DNA of 64,000 nt from Siphonodentalium dalli (taxonomy: Eukaryota > Mollusca > Scaphopoda > Gadilida > Siphonodentaliidae), in NCBI GenBank assembly GCA_032622095.1, contig CP136062.1, positions 133,815,282 through 133,879,281 of the forward strand. The letters run 5' to 3'. The notes beneath the pieces were generated by a model, which was not told the origin of the DNA, ran no database searches, and worked only from the letters and a program-made list of their open reading frames with translations. Each line of letters opens with the position of its first letter. The first letter of the stretch is position 1. Shown piece after piece: positions 23,901 to 38,900 of this stretch. Made by a program: the position numbers and the translations under genes.

Positions 23901-26900
23901 GCCCACTGTCAAGAGTTACGGGACATGGTGCATGACTTAAACGTGACGTTGTTGTCAGTCAGATTGTCAGTTACAACAAAGCGCTGTTTGTTATATGTTT
24001 CCCTATGAAATAGCTGTAATTTTAAATGACATACGATGCGCTCTCTTTCGTCATGACCTTCGCATGGATAATAATTTTCAAACTTTATCTCACTGTAGAT
24101 ACTTCTGTTTAAAAAAGGGTACACAATTATTGACGCGTGTATTATCAATGGAACTACGCGAAATTCCGCGGAAGACTGAAAATAGTTTATTACTGCGATA
24201 AGTTCTAAAGAAAAAAAATGATCCCGTTTTATTACGTATTCAGTTATTTGTTAATTGGGTTTCTGTGTGTAATATTTAACCATTGGGTAGGCACTATTCT
24301 CTTAAGCGCATGAGGGAAATTTCCACCAAAATTTAGAGATGCTTAATTTGCCAACGGAACAGCTGATATTGTTTGCATAAGTTTCGCTACTTCGGCGTCT
24401 AAATTCTTGTTTCGATAAATAAATACTTGTAGTTTTGCATAATTGCTCACCATAAGCATAACATAAAGAGAACACATATGGTTTCTCGAATAATATATTC
24501 CTGAAATATCGCCGCTCGTGAAGATTCGATATTGCAGGTATTATTCGGCAAACCATATATATAGGTATTCTCTATGTTCGCATAGTGTTGAATAGAACGC
24601 AACATGTTCGGGCTCTAATTAATAGTGGATGTGGAGGGGAATCACGTGATCGCATACATCTCACACGCATAAAATAAGAAAGTCCGCCCAAATTATTCAC
24701 GAGTGGGCTAAAACCATGCCTCGTGTTCCCCATTTATCGTTTCTTTTACGCATGGAAGAAAATCAAATGCACAAAAACGCAATAAGAACGCGAATGTACC
24801 TCGGCGTGTCATTTTTATGCGAAGTTTTTGATGCGTCCGAACCTGAACCAAATTTGTCCGAACCTGAACGAAAATTGTGTCTGAACCTGAACAAAATCAT
24901 CGCGAATGTTGCGAATCCGAACCTGAACATTTTGAAATTTTCAAAGGTCGTTTTTCGGAGTTAGACAATAAAAATATCGCCGGTTTTGCATTCCGAAGAT
25001 GTGTGGTGACCTAATCTACCCACAACAATGCATAAATTTGTGGATGCATGAGCCCAGGGCCAGAAAAAAACGAAAAAGCGAATATTTCGCCGCCTCGATA
25101 AAATTTAGAAAAATTATGACGAATTGACACGCCAAATACAACAATTCACATGCCTGTTATGCAAAAGGCGTATTACGTATGTGTTGGGCATACAAATTCC
25201 TACATAACTGTTTCAAGGTGTATCACCGAAAGATGTCGTTGATTGCTGCTTGGAGACAATATATACACTTACCGTTTATCTGATTTAGTTGGCGCCGCCA
25301 TCTTGGAATGTCCGAACCTAAACGGGTATCCGACAGTGTACATGTAGGTTAGACATTTCAATTAGCACCTTTCCTATTCCTCCATTTACTGTCAACCATT
25401 AAATTATTCCCTTACCTAAGTTGAGCTACAGTGTTATTGACACTTTCATATGAGTATTTCAACACTTCAAACACAAATATCTGGAGCCAAAATCTTAGTG
25501 TACAGTAATTCCCTAAATAATTGACTCCTTAACCACAGCAGAATTATGGGTAATTTTTCAGGATTTAGTCGGAAATATGGCTTGTTGCCATTCATCGGAA
25601 AGCTCTCACTATTTAGGGCATTACTTTACCATTCCAATTTATTCAGGTTGTGGAAATGGAATCAGACGAATTGTGAAACTGTCCAGAAAAAGTATATTGC
25701 ATTATCTAATAATATCTTATAACAGCCCAATCAGCCATCGACCAATAAAAGTTATCCAATGAAGTCCGGTGACTGACCTATATAACTATAAAGACCTTTA
25801 AGTCATCACCTGCGCTGTTAAATGGTCTGTCGTGATTACAATGGGCCTTTGCAATGTATTAGCGCCACACTCCTTTATTGAACAAGTATGCACTCCCGAT
25901 CATTCAAACAAAAGATTTGTTCAACGAGGTGAGCGTTACTATTATGGGCTTTCTTACAACAAGCAAATGCAGGAAAGTAGCGACATGGATATTGACGGAA
26001 GGCAGGGAGGCGACACATCATGCCAAATATTTCAATGTTGAGAATCTAAATCAGAACAGTTTGTGATGCCGAGTATATATGCCATACTCAAATTCAGTTG
26101 AATGGAATTTGTTAGAATTTGAAGAATTGGTTTGCAAGTGGAATGCGATAATTGCCAATCTTTTGACATTTTACAGTGCAGGTAACGACAAAAAGATATT
26201 TACATTAAATAAATGTCAGCAACCGGACCTCATTGGATAACTTACATTGGTCGAGAGCTGCTTGCCATATTATAAATCTGGCTTTGAATTCATGGAATAA
26301 ATGAATCTGATAACCAGGTATAATGCACAAAAGAAAAAGTCCCATCGGAAGAATTGATATTATCTTTTAATCCAATATTCATGGAAAATTTAGACGGATC
26401 AGTGGTCAGATCATCATTTATATTCGTTAACTGTAACCACATGTAATTGGATTCACACAAGTTTCCTAGTAGAATCTTGGACAATGCCTGTGTACAATGA
26501 CTTGATATTACTCCCTTGGTGCAATTCTCGGCATTGTCACTGCAACAATACTTAATTGGTAGTCAAAACTCATCACTGATTGTAATTTTCCTTGGGATTG
26601 AATGGTTGTTATAAATATGTATTAAGCGTGGCATCTGTTTTATCCACAGTATAAACACCACACCACTTGTGATCTTTATTTCATGTATAAAACGGATACC
26701 ATGCATATAACATATACAATATTGTATTTAATGGAAATTATTTTGACCTCATGCGCCAGTTTCTCTTCAGTATAATAATCACAGTTATTACAAAGGTTTC
26801 AGAGCAATGATATTTCTGGATTTTCATTCCATACTCTCCAAGTGAAATTTTCACAGTACTCATAAGGTTAGCTGATTTCAAAATTTTAACTGGCACAAAG

Positions 26901-29900
26901 GGAAGAAACTCCAATTAACGGGGGAAAAAATAAGAAGCAAAACACTTTTTTCAGCACTATATTGACAAGTTATTTTTTAAATCTTCTGTGTAGGTATCTT
27001 TTGAAATATCTTTTTTACCAAATTATATATACATAATTTTGGGTTTCGAAACAAGCCATGTCTGTTTAATGAAGTCTGGCTGCTCAATTACACACTTACT
27101 TTTTTGTTAGGGTCACCGTGGATGGCCATTGGATGTGGTTACCCCAGTGCCAGATATAGAGAATATCACTGAAGCTCTGAGGACTGGACCTTATGGACGA
27201 TGTGTTTACGAAAGTGATAATGATGTTGTCTCAAATCAGGTATGATATGACCAAATATTAACTACCATTATGTAGAATTTGGATTTTCAAATTTCAGAAG
27301 TTTTAGTATACTTATAGTACTCACAATCAAGTGAGATTCCATCCACAGGTGCAAATTACCAGTAATCTATATCATGTTCACATGTCCGTCTCATAACCTT
27401 CATAGCAAAGTATTTTTAATGGGAAAAGCAACCATCTTAGTAAAATTGACTGCTATTCAGTTCTATTTTGACTAATCAATGTTGGAATTTATATATACAA
27501 AATACAAAAATAATACCTCCCTTCCTGACTGATTTTGAATAAAAAAAACTGTCTGTGAAACAAAATAAATATTTTGCAGGCTTAGCATCTTCTTTCTTTA
27601 AGAGGGAAATAATATTAAGGGCCTTTAACTGGACATTAACCCTTTCTATACTAAATGGATTCTCCAATACAGTTATAAAATTATGTAATGAAATGGTCTA
27701 TTATTCATTTGAAGGGATGTTCTCGTAACAAAAGAAGATGACAGGCAGACAAAAAAATAATACAAGTACAGATGGATTCATTGGTGCGAAATGTTCAAAT
27801 AATAAGTTCAATAAAACCTTGAACTTATTATCTGATCATTCCTAAGGGAGCTACTCATCAATGAGTATTTAGTGTAGAAAGGTTAAATTTGGGATCAACC
27901 CATCTGTTCGTCTTTGATGGATGTCGGTTTACATAAATTCCTACCTGCAGAAATTTGGTCTCAACTAATTGTTACGATATTAATTATACCCCCCGCAACG
28001 AAGTTAGGGGGGGTATACTGGAGTCAGCTTGTCCGTCCGTCCATCGTCCATCTGTCCGTCCGTCCGTGGACACAAATTTGTCCGGAGTTTTTCTCAGCTG
28101 TTTTTTTTATCAATTTCTGTGAAACTTGGCACAGGCATTAACCACCATGGGAAACTGTGCACCTGCGATTATGACGTCTGTCGGACTCTTTTTGTTGGAG
28201 TTATTCCCCCTTTTTCGACTTAGAAAATTTTTGCAACATGTATAATTTTGTCCGAGCTTTTATTCCTACATTTCTAGGTCAATTTTTTTTTAACTTGGCA
28301 CTTGGCACAGACATTTAGTACCATGGGAACCTGTGCACCTGCAATTATGACGTCTGTCTGGCATTTTTTGGTGGAGTTATTTCCATTTTTTGACTTAGAC
28401 ATTTTTTTGCAACATGCCTAATTTTGTCCGAGCTTTTATTTCTACATTTTTAGGTCAATGTTTTTTAATCTTGGCACTGATATTTAGTACCATGAGAACC
28501 TGTGCACCTGCGATTATGATGTCTGTCCGACTTTTTTTGTGGAGTTATTCCCCTTTTTCGACTTAGAACATTTTTGCAAAATGCATAATTTTGTCCGAGC
28601 TTTTATTCCTACATTTTTCGGTCAATAGGTTTAAGATTATGGATAGGTTTGTGCACCTGCAATGGGAACTGTTATTTTATTATTTTAACTAAATGTTTAC
28701 TGACATGTGAAACATCTTAGTATTTTAAAAACATGGGGGTATCCTTAGTCCCATTGGGACAGTCACACCTCTTGTTCTTTCTATAGTAAATACGCATTGA
28801 CGAATAGTTCCATAACAAATTATCATAGGCCATTTATTGAACTTATTTTCTGAAACTTTCCCACCAATGAATAGGAATTCTTCTGCACTTGTATTAGCTG
28901 TTTAACTGTTTGTCGTCTGCTTATAATTCCTGAGCATCCTTTCTGATGAATAATAGACCATTCCAATGTAGTCTTTTGTAACTGATGAGAAAATCCATTT
29001 GCTGAAGAAAGGGTTAAGTGATGGCTATTATATATTTATACAAATCTGATATATATAAATAAGGGCTATACTATTGTCACGGCATTAAATAAAATAGCAT
29101 AAATTAAATTTAAATGTTTGTTATTGTAATCATGTGATGTGGAACTCTTTAACATGAGAGATCTATTAAAATCAGCCCCACTTGTACAATGGGCAATGTT
29201 GGGCGATGAGAACCTTTTCAGATTCTTTCATCATTTTATTTTGAACAGGTAGTCAACTTCCAATTCGCTGGTGGAAAAACTGCTTCACTGACAATGATAG
29301 CATTCACAGAACAAATGTGCTCAAGACAAGTCAAAGTGTATGGCACAATGGTAAGAATGCTTAAACTATTTCATGATTTGTACCCTTCAGTTATGCCCTA
29401 AATAATCGACTCCTTAACCACAACAGAATTATGGGTAACTTGTCAGGATTTAGTTGGAAATATGGCTTGCTGCCATTCATCGGAAAGCTCTCACAGAACT
29501 TTCTGATGAATGGTAACAAGCCATATTTCTGACTAAATCCTGAAAAGTTACCCATAGTTCTGCTGAGGTTAAGGAGTCGATTATTTAAGGCATCACTGTG
29601 TATGTAGAATTTGGGTTTTCAAATTGCAAAGGTCTTAGTAGTACAGTATTAGTACAAAGTTGTCAGTTAGAGGACCATGCTTTGATATCAACATCATTAG
29701 TATGGAATATAATCAGTGGGGGAAACAAGCAATTTTTTACATGCTTGATCAGTAAGTAAGTAAGTAAATATTTGATTATGGCATATCATCATAAAATGTG
29801 TTACACATATATAATTAAATAATAAACAATAATATGTCATATGGTGGTGGCATGACCATAGGGTCGTCTTCCTGCCGCCACCATTTGGAAACGGAAAATA

Positions 29901-32900
29901 TGGACAAAAATATGGAAGATATACAAAATTGGCATTTATGCAAAATTGACATACTGGGTGGGGTTCAAACCATATAATATAATGAAATAATAATGACACA
30001 TTTGTGTGTGTCTGCGTTGTTTACAATTTGATTAAATTTTTTTAATCTTTAGCTATAAAGTTCAAAAATAAATCTGTTCAAACAAGACAATGTTCTAATC
30101 AGTTTGCACCAAATAGTTAATATTTGCACTGAATATAGGCACTCAACAACACAGAAGATTGAAAAAAAAAAAATAATATCTACATGCATATATACACATC
30201 AGCGCATACATACATGCATTTACATATATATATATATTCATCAGGCACATCTTCTCATTTTTTTAAATTCATTTTACTAATGAGAGAAGGTCGTTTTATA
30301 GTTATAATTTCTTTCCTTATTGGAAGTTCAATTCCAAAAGTTAGAGTTAATTCTATCTTTTTAGTACAATCTGGACAAAACTTGTTTTTGCACTTAATAT
30401 TCGAAGAATAATTGTCAATAATTGATTTGGTAAATTTGTTCTTAAAGCCTGGCTTCGATTGGATATTCTGTAGAGTAACGTCAAGAGTGTTCCAAATTTT
30501 TGGAAATACATGGAGGGGTAGTTTTTCAGTGAATTTAATGCGAGCCCTTGTTTCCTGTATTTTTCCTGAGGACCTAGTACTCATACTCGGATGTTTATAT
30601 ATTCTAAAACTATTAACAAATGATTTGGGAACATTTACATATTTCCAGTCGTGCATAAATAGACATATCCGATGCATATACTCATCCTGCAGCTTCAAAA
30701 TGTTATTAGATTTAAATAATGGTTCGGTGTGACTATTGTAGCGTTTTTTATTAATAGCTCGAATTTCCTTTTTCTGAAGTACAATAACTTGATTTTGAGT
30801 ACTTGCATTTCCCCATAACTCAATTCCATAAAGAATGTGAGAATGTACTAAGGTAAGATATAGCATTCTAAGACAATCGAAAGAAAGGAAATTTTTTACT
30901 CGATTTATAGCATAAAGAGAATTAGAAATTTTCGCACAAACAGCTTTCACATGGTATTCAAATGTCAGATGTTCATCTATGTGAATACCTAAAAATTTGA
31001 AAGATTTTTCTTGACAATCGGATCCTATCCTTTCAATCGGCTGTTTATTTATATTCAACATTCTATTTGCAACTAAATACGGGCCATTTATTGGTTGTAT
31101 CACCATATATTTAGTCTTATTTGTATTTAATGATAGTTTGTTTGCTCTACACCAAGTACTCAATTTTTTCAAGCTCTTTTTTGAAGTAGTCATACAAATA
31201 ATCAAGGTTGTGATGTGAAGAATACACAGTTGTGTCATCAGCAAAGGATAAAAGTGATAGGTTATTAGATCTGTGCATATCATTAACATAGACCAGAAAA
31301 AGAATCGGACCTGCAACAGATCCCTGGGGGACTCCACATGTAATTGGAAGTTTAGAAGAAACCATACCTTCCAGTTCCACACATTGGTATCTATTTGTCA
31401 GATAATTTCTAAACCACTCATTGGCTTTGCCTCTTATTCCATAAGAATCAAGTTTATTTAGCAAAATTTCATGATTTATTGTGTCAAAAGCTTTGGAAAA
31501 ATCAATAAATACAGATAGCGTACAATCTTTATCCTTCTTATCATTATTCAAACCCACATCATAGAGTAGCTTCAAAATTGGATGAATTGTTGAATGATCT
31601 TTTCTAAACCCATATTGATTATGATAGAGAGTATCATGTTTTATTTAAAAAAACAACTAGTCTGTGACATACAATTTTTTCTAAGATTTTAGAAAAAATG
31701 GGCAGAATACTTATTGGGCGATAATTTCCCATTATCTTTTGGTCGCCTGATTTGAAGAGGGGTATAACTTTTGCTATCTTCATGTCTTCTGGAACAATTC
31801 CTGTTTCCATTGAGAGATTGAAAATATGACATAAGGGTTGTGAAATTTCCGAGATAACTTTCTTCATAATGAAAGAGCTAAGACCATCTTTGTCAATGCT
31901 GTGCTTCCCTTTACTTAAGGAAACCGTTGTATGAATTTCTTCCGGTGTAGTGGGATGAAAAAAGATTGTTTCACTACAAGGTGTAGGTAAGTATGAAGAG
32001 TATTTGTTACAAGTTTGTGATATTTTCTCAGCCGCAGTAGCGCCAATGGTAGAAAAATATTCATTAAAGGCGTCAGCAGCTTCTTTCCTATTTCTACTTT
32101 CGACACTCCCAATAATGAATGACATGGGATATTCTAATTTTTTAGATCTTTGTTGCATTATCTCACCAATCAGTTTCCATGTTTTTTTCATATTATGTTT
32201 ATATTCATTTATCATATTTTTATAGTACAAGGTCTTACTTGCTCGTTTTATTTTATTAAAAAGTTTACAAAATTCTTTGTATTCTGTTACATTACTTTCG
32301 GAAGGGTTCTTAAGCTTTGTGGTAAAAAGTTTAGCTTTATGTTCAGATGAAATCATCATTCCCTTGGTAATCCATGGTTTCTGTTTGGTGGATTTTGATC
32401 GTGATCGTTTTAATGGAAAAGCTATTTCAAAGGCATTTAAATAAATTTCCATAAATGATTTATATGACTCCTGTGGACACGTTCGTCCTACAACACTATT
32501 ATAATTAGCCGTTCCTAGTAGTCTTTTAAAGCATGATATATTTTCATCATTATAGTTCCGCCAGTATTCTATTTTAGCTTTTGGGCAAGATTTATTTTTG
32601 TTACTCTTATAACAGAGGAAAGTACCGAAGTGGTCAGATATCTCACTTAGTATAATACCCGTTTCATAATCAATAGTTGGATCATTTATTAAAATCTGAT
32701 CTATCAGAGTAGCAGTGAAGTTTGACACTCTAGTTGGTTTTGTTATTGTTGGGAGGAAACTAGAAGGAAAGACATAATTAAGAAAATTGTTAGTTTTATC
32801 ATGTCTACCGTATTTCAATAAGTCAATGTTGAAATCTCCCATAAAAACTATTTTTTTATGTTCTCTATTGGTTTGGTCCATTTTCTCATTCATAAGGTTG

Positions 32901-35900
32901 ATAAATTTATCTAGGTCCGCTTTTGGTGCTGTATTAGGCCTATAAATTGTTCCAATTATATACGTTTTATTTTTATTTGTCAACACTTCAACAAAAAGTG
33001 ACTCAAATACATGAGGAATAAATGTTGTTAAATCTGCTCTGATTTTATAAGATAAGTCTTTTCGAATGTACATGCCAACACCGCTGTGAGAGTCATCTCC
33101 ATCCGGACGGCACCGTTTAATTAATGGATGGTATCCATTAAGTGGAAAATCAATACTATCCGGAGTCCTGAAGATTTCAGTTAGGCCAATAACTCCAAAT
33201 TTTGATTTATTATTTTGTAATTCAAACATTAGAGTATTAAAATCATCCCAGTGCGAATTAAGACTTTGACAGTTCAGGTGAAAAACAGATAGACAGTCAT
33301 CACTTGTAGATACGTTATCATGAAACGATTTTGGAGAAAAATACTGACAATTGGGTATTTGTAAGATATTCTCATCTTCTTGTTCACCAAAGTCTAGTCC
33401 CCCTGGACCAGAGATAAGTTTTTTCAGGTTATAATTGGGATCTTCATCCAGCGTGCCGAGTGCCACAGTGCTTTCTGAATTAGTCTCAGCCATTGTCAAG
33501 AATATAACAATTACAGTCTATTGTTATAGTGAACTTGTAGTGAAATATTGAATGTCTAGAACTAAATGAATAAAAATCAAATATAGTAATTGAGGTACAA
33601 AACATGATGCATGGTATTTGCAGAATGAGATCCCCAGAGGGCAAGTTCAGTGACGCTATCCCACAAAGCAGGCTAGCATGACAAAATCCACCCTCCAGGT
33701 ACCCCACTCGATATTGCCTATAATCCGAAGATGTCGCATTATCTGCAAAAATCAAGATAATAGTAGTAATCAGAGACCCAGTTATCTCATAATGAGATTC
33801 TCATTCAAGGAACAACTTGACTATTGCATCTTTGACAGGAATTTCCAGCATGACATTTACTAATACCAGAACTAACAGCCCAAATATGTCTTATTCTTTG
33901 TTTATTTGATATTTTATTTTTGCTTCAGGGTGAATTAGAGATCTCTGATGGCTATAGTGTGAAGGTTACAGATTTCAGAGATGGAGATATTGGTTAGTAT
34001 TGCTACCAATGAGGTCTGGGAGGTTGCTAGAGGGTCTCAGCTGCACCAGCCCCCCCCCCCCCCCCCCCCCCCCACACTTGAATCATACAAAAAATTCCAA
34101 ATCTGGGAAATTTGCATCCCTGCAGCTTGGGATGGAATCTCCACCTGGTATCTCAAGCTCTCCAACTGTTGTAAATTTTCACCCTTTTGGCCCCCTATGG
34201 TTGGAATGGCCATTTCATAAAAAAAAATTGACAGAAAGTACTGGCAAGTAGGGAAATATTCAAATTTTGGTCTAAAAACAACAGATATCCCACTAAATTC
34301 TGGTTAGGATATCAAACTACAAGAACAATTTCAATGTATCTTGGTCTGAAATATCAAACTGATTCTGTGTCAGGCATGAACATTCTAGCTGTTGAAAATT
34401 TTGTTCAAAGAGGTGGTGTCAACACTATTATCCCCCCCCCCCCCACACACCCCCACACCAGCCATGAATGGGGGGGTGGACTGTCAAAAGAGCTGTGTAA
34501 ACCATTTATCATTGCTTTTGAAATTCTTAATATTAGTTGGCGTATACTATAAATAACACAAACATTTGCTATAACTTTATAACAATGGAAGCTTGAATGG
34601 ACACAGCTGTCAATCATGTAATTATTAGCAGATATTTTATAGAATTCAGCGACTGAGCCTGTTGCTTGTGACAATAAAAATTCTTTGTTCCATCTAATTT
34701 TGATATCTGCTCATATTTTCAGTGTAAAATTGTCTTTATTGTCCCCGACATTCTGTCGGAGGACTATAGTATTGACCCTCATCCATGTGTGTGCGTCCGT
34801 CCGTCCATCCATCAATCCTGTCCGTCCATCAACAATTCTTTAAACATCTTCTCCAGAATCATAAGACTGAATGGGTTCATATTTGATGTGGCTGTTCCCT
34901 AGGCGACTCACATTAAGAAATTGTTCAAATGAGGTCACTGGGTCAAATAGTTGCAAAGCCAGGGCCATAACTCTTTCCCTCCATAGTAATTCTTAAAACA
35001 ACTTATTCTCAAGCACCATTTTTTTTTTAAATGTGAATAATTTTTGTTTTTTTAATTAAATTTTGACCTAATCTACTCACAACAATACATAAATTTGCGG
35101 ATGCATGAGCCCAGGGCCATCTTGGAATGTCCGAACATAAATGACAGTGAGTATGTGCTCCAGTGTATTAGGCTATGGCCATGGGTTTAGAGTTATTACT
35201 CTTACATAGACCATGCTGCTACCAGCCCACAATGCAACAGTAGCATCTGATACCTTTATTTACAAATTACATGTGACCAGAACAATGTTACTGACTGTTC
35301 TTGGATATGCAGGAATAAACATGTTTTGTTCCAATCTTCCCCTGAATATCTCTGGTATAGATTGGGCCTGAGGTTACACATTTTATGCCATTCTATGCAT
35401 CACTGCCGACGCAATTTTCCAGGTGTTGGGTGTTGAAAGAGAGATCGTTTTATGGAATAAATACTTGTCATTTCAAACACTCAAACCTATTGTATTTTCA
35501 TCCCCTGTTATTTCTCTTCATAGATGATCATTATTTTTCAGTGACAACTTGTCCATATTACTAAATCACTAACTTGTATTGTGGTTTAAAGTCACCTATT
35601 TCCGACTTATTTGTTTCAATCCCGGAAAGTTTTAAATAGCAGAATTGATTACCTGCCAACTTTCAGTTTAATTAACAGCAAGTTATCAAATAATCCTTAC
35701 AGTACATGTATGCACATCAGATGATCAGAAATGTGTGTTTAATACTTGCATACAGTGTTATCAGTGGTATCTGCTACTTGGTCGGAAAACATCAAAGAGA
35801 GTCTGTCGTAAATAGTTACACGGAGTTTATTCATGTGACCCACTGATGCGTTTGGTTGGTGACACAGTGACCCAGTTGTGTCATTCATAATTAACAGACA

Positions 35901-38900
35901 GTTGTTTATTTAAAGTGGGTTAAAATCGGGTTTATGTTAATATTCAAGGATGCCAATGCATTTTAATCTTTGATGACGATTTCGTCTTGTCAATGGGGAT
36001 GGTGATTTCGGCTTTTGACGACGCTAATTTCCAGGACTGATAACGTAATACGGACTGTCATTTTCCCGCCAAAAACGCACATACTTTTCACTGTTTAATT
36101 TTGTCGCGACAGATGGTCTTTCAGGCAAGTTTTGCCCCCAATTAGGCCAGGTTAGGCGAAGGAATTTAAGGGCGCTACCGGTATAATTAATACATTGTAC
36201 TTTTTAAAATACACAGCAGTGTACACAGCCCACAAAAGACGGAGGGATTTCCGTAGTGACTCGTCAGGGTAGAGTTTGATTTACGCCACGGTATTCACTG
36301 CGTAGCATGGCCGACTGCATGTGTTGTCTTATTTATATCAAGAATGCGTGATCGTGTAAATGGCCTACACATGCGTCAGGTATGTATGCGATTGGTGGTT
36401 AGTTCTGCTGTTGGTATTGGGAAAACCATAGCCATTAACTCAGACAGACAGGTTACTATGGACTTCGTGAAAATAAAAAAAAAAATTGAGGCCGATAAGA
36501 ATATCTCAGCCAGGCCAGGTACCGGAAACAGAGACGTTTTTTTTTGGGCCTAATTACAGATGTTATCTGACAGTTTGACAAACAAATACCAGAAATTGGG
36601 GGGGGGATGGTTATCTGTGTTATTCACTTCAATTCCCATGTGTTTGTTCTATGCAGTTGTATACCTGACAGATCTTACAATATTATTTATATAAGCCATT
36701 AACTCTTTTTCATCTATGCTGATGATATGTCTTATTTATTATGTTGATAATTTCAAGGATCAATTATCAGTGGTGAAATGCTGATAACTAATAATTTTGT
36801 AACTACTTTTGAGGAAATGAATTCACTTCAGCTCCTAAAATATTCCATTTGAATTACTTGATCAATGGATCTGATAGATTGGGTTTTAAATTTGGTTCAA
36901 ATAGGGGCAGATATAGGAGATTTACCCCAGATATATGGACTTCATGGGTTGATTTATAAGCTGAGTTTAGAACCACTTAATTGGGGTGGGGTTCTGGTTT
37001 TTACCCCAACTTTGGTATTCAGTGGCAAATATGCTGTAATTAGACCAACAAATGGCCACATTTAGAATATTTCTAACTTTATGAGGGATGTCATGTTGGA
37101 AATTTCCAACAGTTGGAGAGCTTGAAGTTGCAGTAGTAAAATCTGTTGAAGTTCCAGTAGTAAAATATTATTTATTTTGTATCCCAGATTTATACAATAA
37201 TTTACAAGATGATGTCCATATATATACTTAAGTATGGTAAGTCTGAGAGAGAAAAGGATTTTACATCAAGCACTATGCACTTATATGGATACATATAATT
37301 TGATCCAGTTGGGAGTCGACTGGCTTTAAGTAAGGGGTTTGTCATTGGAAATTTTAAGTTGAACACCCTTTGCCTCCAGCCTGACAAAAAAGACCCTCAA
37401 GCTATGTCCCTGTTTATAACTACTTGTCTTAAAGTGATTTGACAAATACTGACTATTGTAGTCTTCAGAGTCCCAGTCATTAGCCTAACCTTGACCATGT
37501 AAGCCAGTGCATTCTTTTAGATATGCGAGGCTCCCATATACGAGGCTCCCTGGGAGACTCACATATATAAGAGAATGTACTGCAACAGGATCTATAATGC
37601 TGCACCAGCGTGGCTCCCATCATGAAAGGGTTAAGATTAGATCATGGCATTGTGCTCGACTAATTTCTGGGAGTCAGGTGTGTTTCTGAACTCTTTAACA
37701 CTGAACCATTTGGGAAATTGCAGATTTTTTGTCTTTCTGATTCTATTTGCACATATGCTCTCATTTCAGAAGTACACAACTGTCCAGGAAATACTAGTAA
37801 TGCGCCTCCATCCCTAAGTGGACATGGCGGTGCAGATTATCATACAATCAGCGCATTTGTTGCTGCAGTACAGGTAATGTGCCTTATCTGTTACTTCTCA
37901 CAATAATCTCTATATATAAAACCCAATATATGTCTGTAACTGTCGACATATCTGTAAGACATTAGATATGCCGCTTATATTGCTAAAACAGTAGACAAAT
38001 GAAATCACACGAACAGGACGGTGAAGACAAAACGTTGGTGCTTCAACAATAAGACTAATTTTCGTGGCCAGAATGTTCATTGTTTTTTTGCTGGTCTTTA
38101 ATTACAGACACATCGCAATTACCACTACAATCCAATGCATTGCAAAGGGGCAGGGGGATAGAGAAAATCCTGAAAAGTTTTTTTTTATTTTTTTATGCCC
38201 CCCCCACCCCTGTAATGAAGTTATTGGAGGTATACTGGAATCAGTTTGTCTGTCCGTCTGTCTGTCTGGTGGTCCAACTGTCCATGAACGCAACTGTGTC
38301 TGATCTTGTATTCCTTCATTTTTCAGTCAATTATTTTGAATCGTGGCACATATATTCAGTACCAAGGGAACATTATGGGGTCTGTCTGATTTTTTTTCAA
38401 CTTAGAAATATTTGCAACCTTTTAATTCTGTTCGAGCTTGTGTTGGTCATATTCGAGCGTGCAGGCTGTAGCCAGCTATAGCCAGCTAGGCATTCACAGT
38501 AGAAAGCTGTAGGCCATCCACGGCTACAGCCAGCTAGTCACGCACAGTAGAAAGTTACAGCAAGCCACAGCTGGTGGTCACAAAATATCATACCAGTAGG
38601 CTGTAACCCCCAGCTTGGAATGTGGTTGATAGATATATCGACAGAATGCCATATCTATCCACCAATAGTCATGCTCACTGAAGCAATCACGTTTGAAGCA
38701 ATGAATTTTCATTAAGCAACCTTTGGCAATATTTTGGGTCAGGTCAGGTACCCTGGCCATTTTATATGGACACTATAAAGATGTGTCATGGTATAAAGAT
38801 GAGAAGCGTTTGTATCATATAAGTTTGATTATATTGCGGATCTGTGTACATAGACAAGCGTGTGACGTAGAATATATATCAATGGTAAACTAGTTCAAGG

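Larger units (their letters stand above)
29753..33500 (-). mobile_element. Nearly complete EN-RT LINE (CR1/Jockey group), antisense in intron 9
   Basis: Reading on the minus strand from 33499: an endonuclease and RT frame of 621 residues, then the RT core, then the C-terminal part, ending at 30255. It is followed by ~500 bp of 3' UTR and a TTAC tail of about four units (29753-29768). Two single-base frameshifts interrupt it (near 31640, within an A run, and near 31180). A separate ORF1 was not found, so the 5' end may be truncated near 33500-33600. Target duplications were not resolved. Exons 9 and 10 of the host gene lie on either side and remain intact. Confidence 0.92.

Noticed and set aside
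29697-29999. 100-residue minus-strand frame
   Set aside because: It falls in the 3' UTR of the LINE and reads into its TTAC tail.
34000-34220. Proline-rich open frames
   Set aside because: They are produced by a C homopolymer tract and have no other support.
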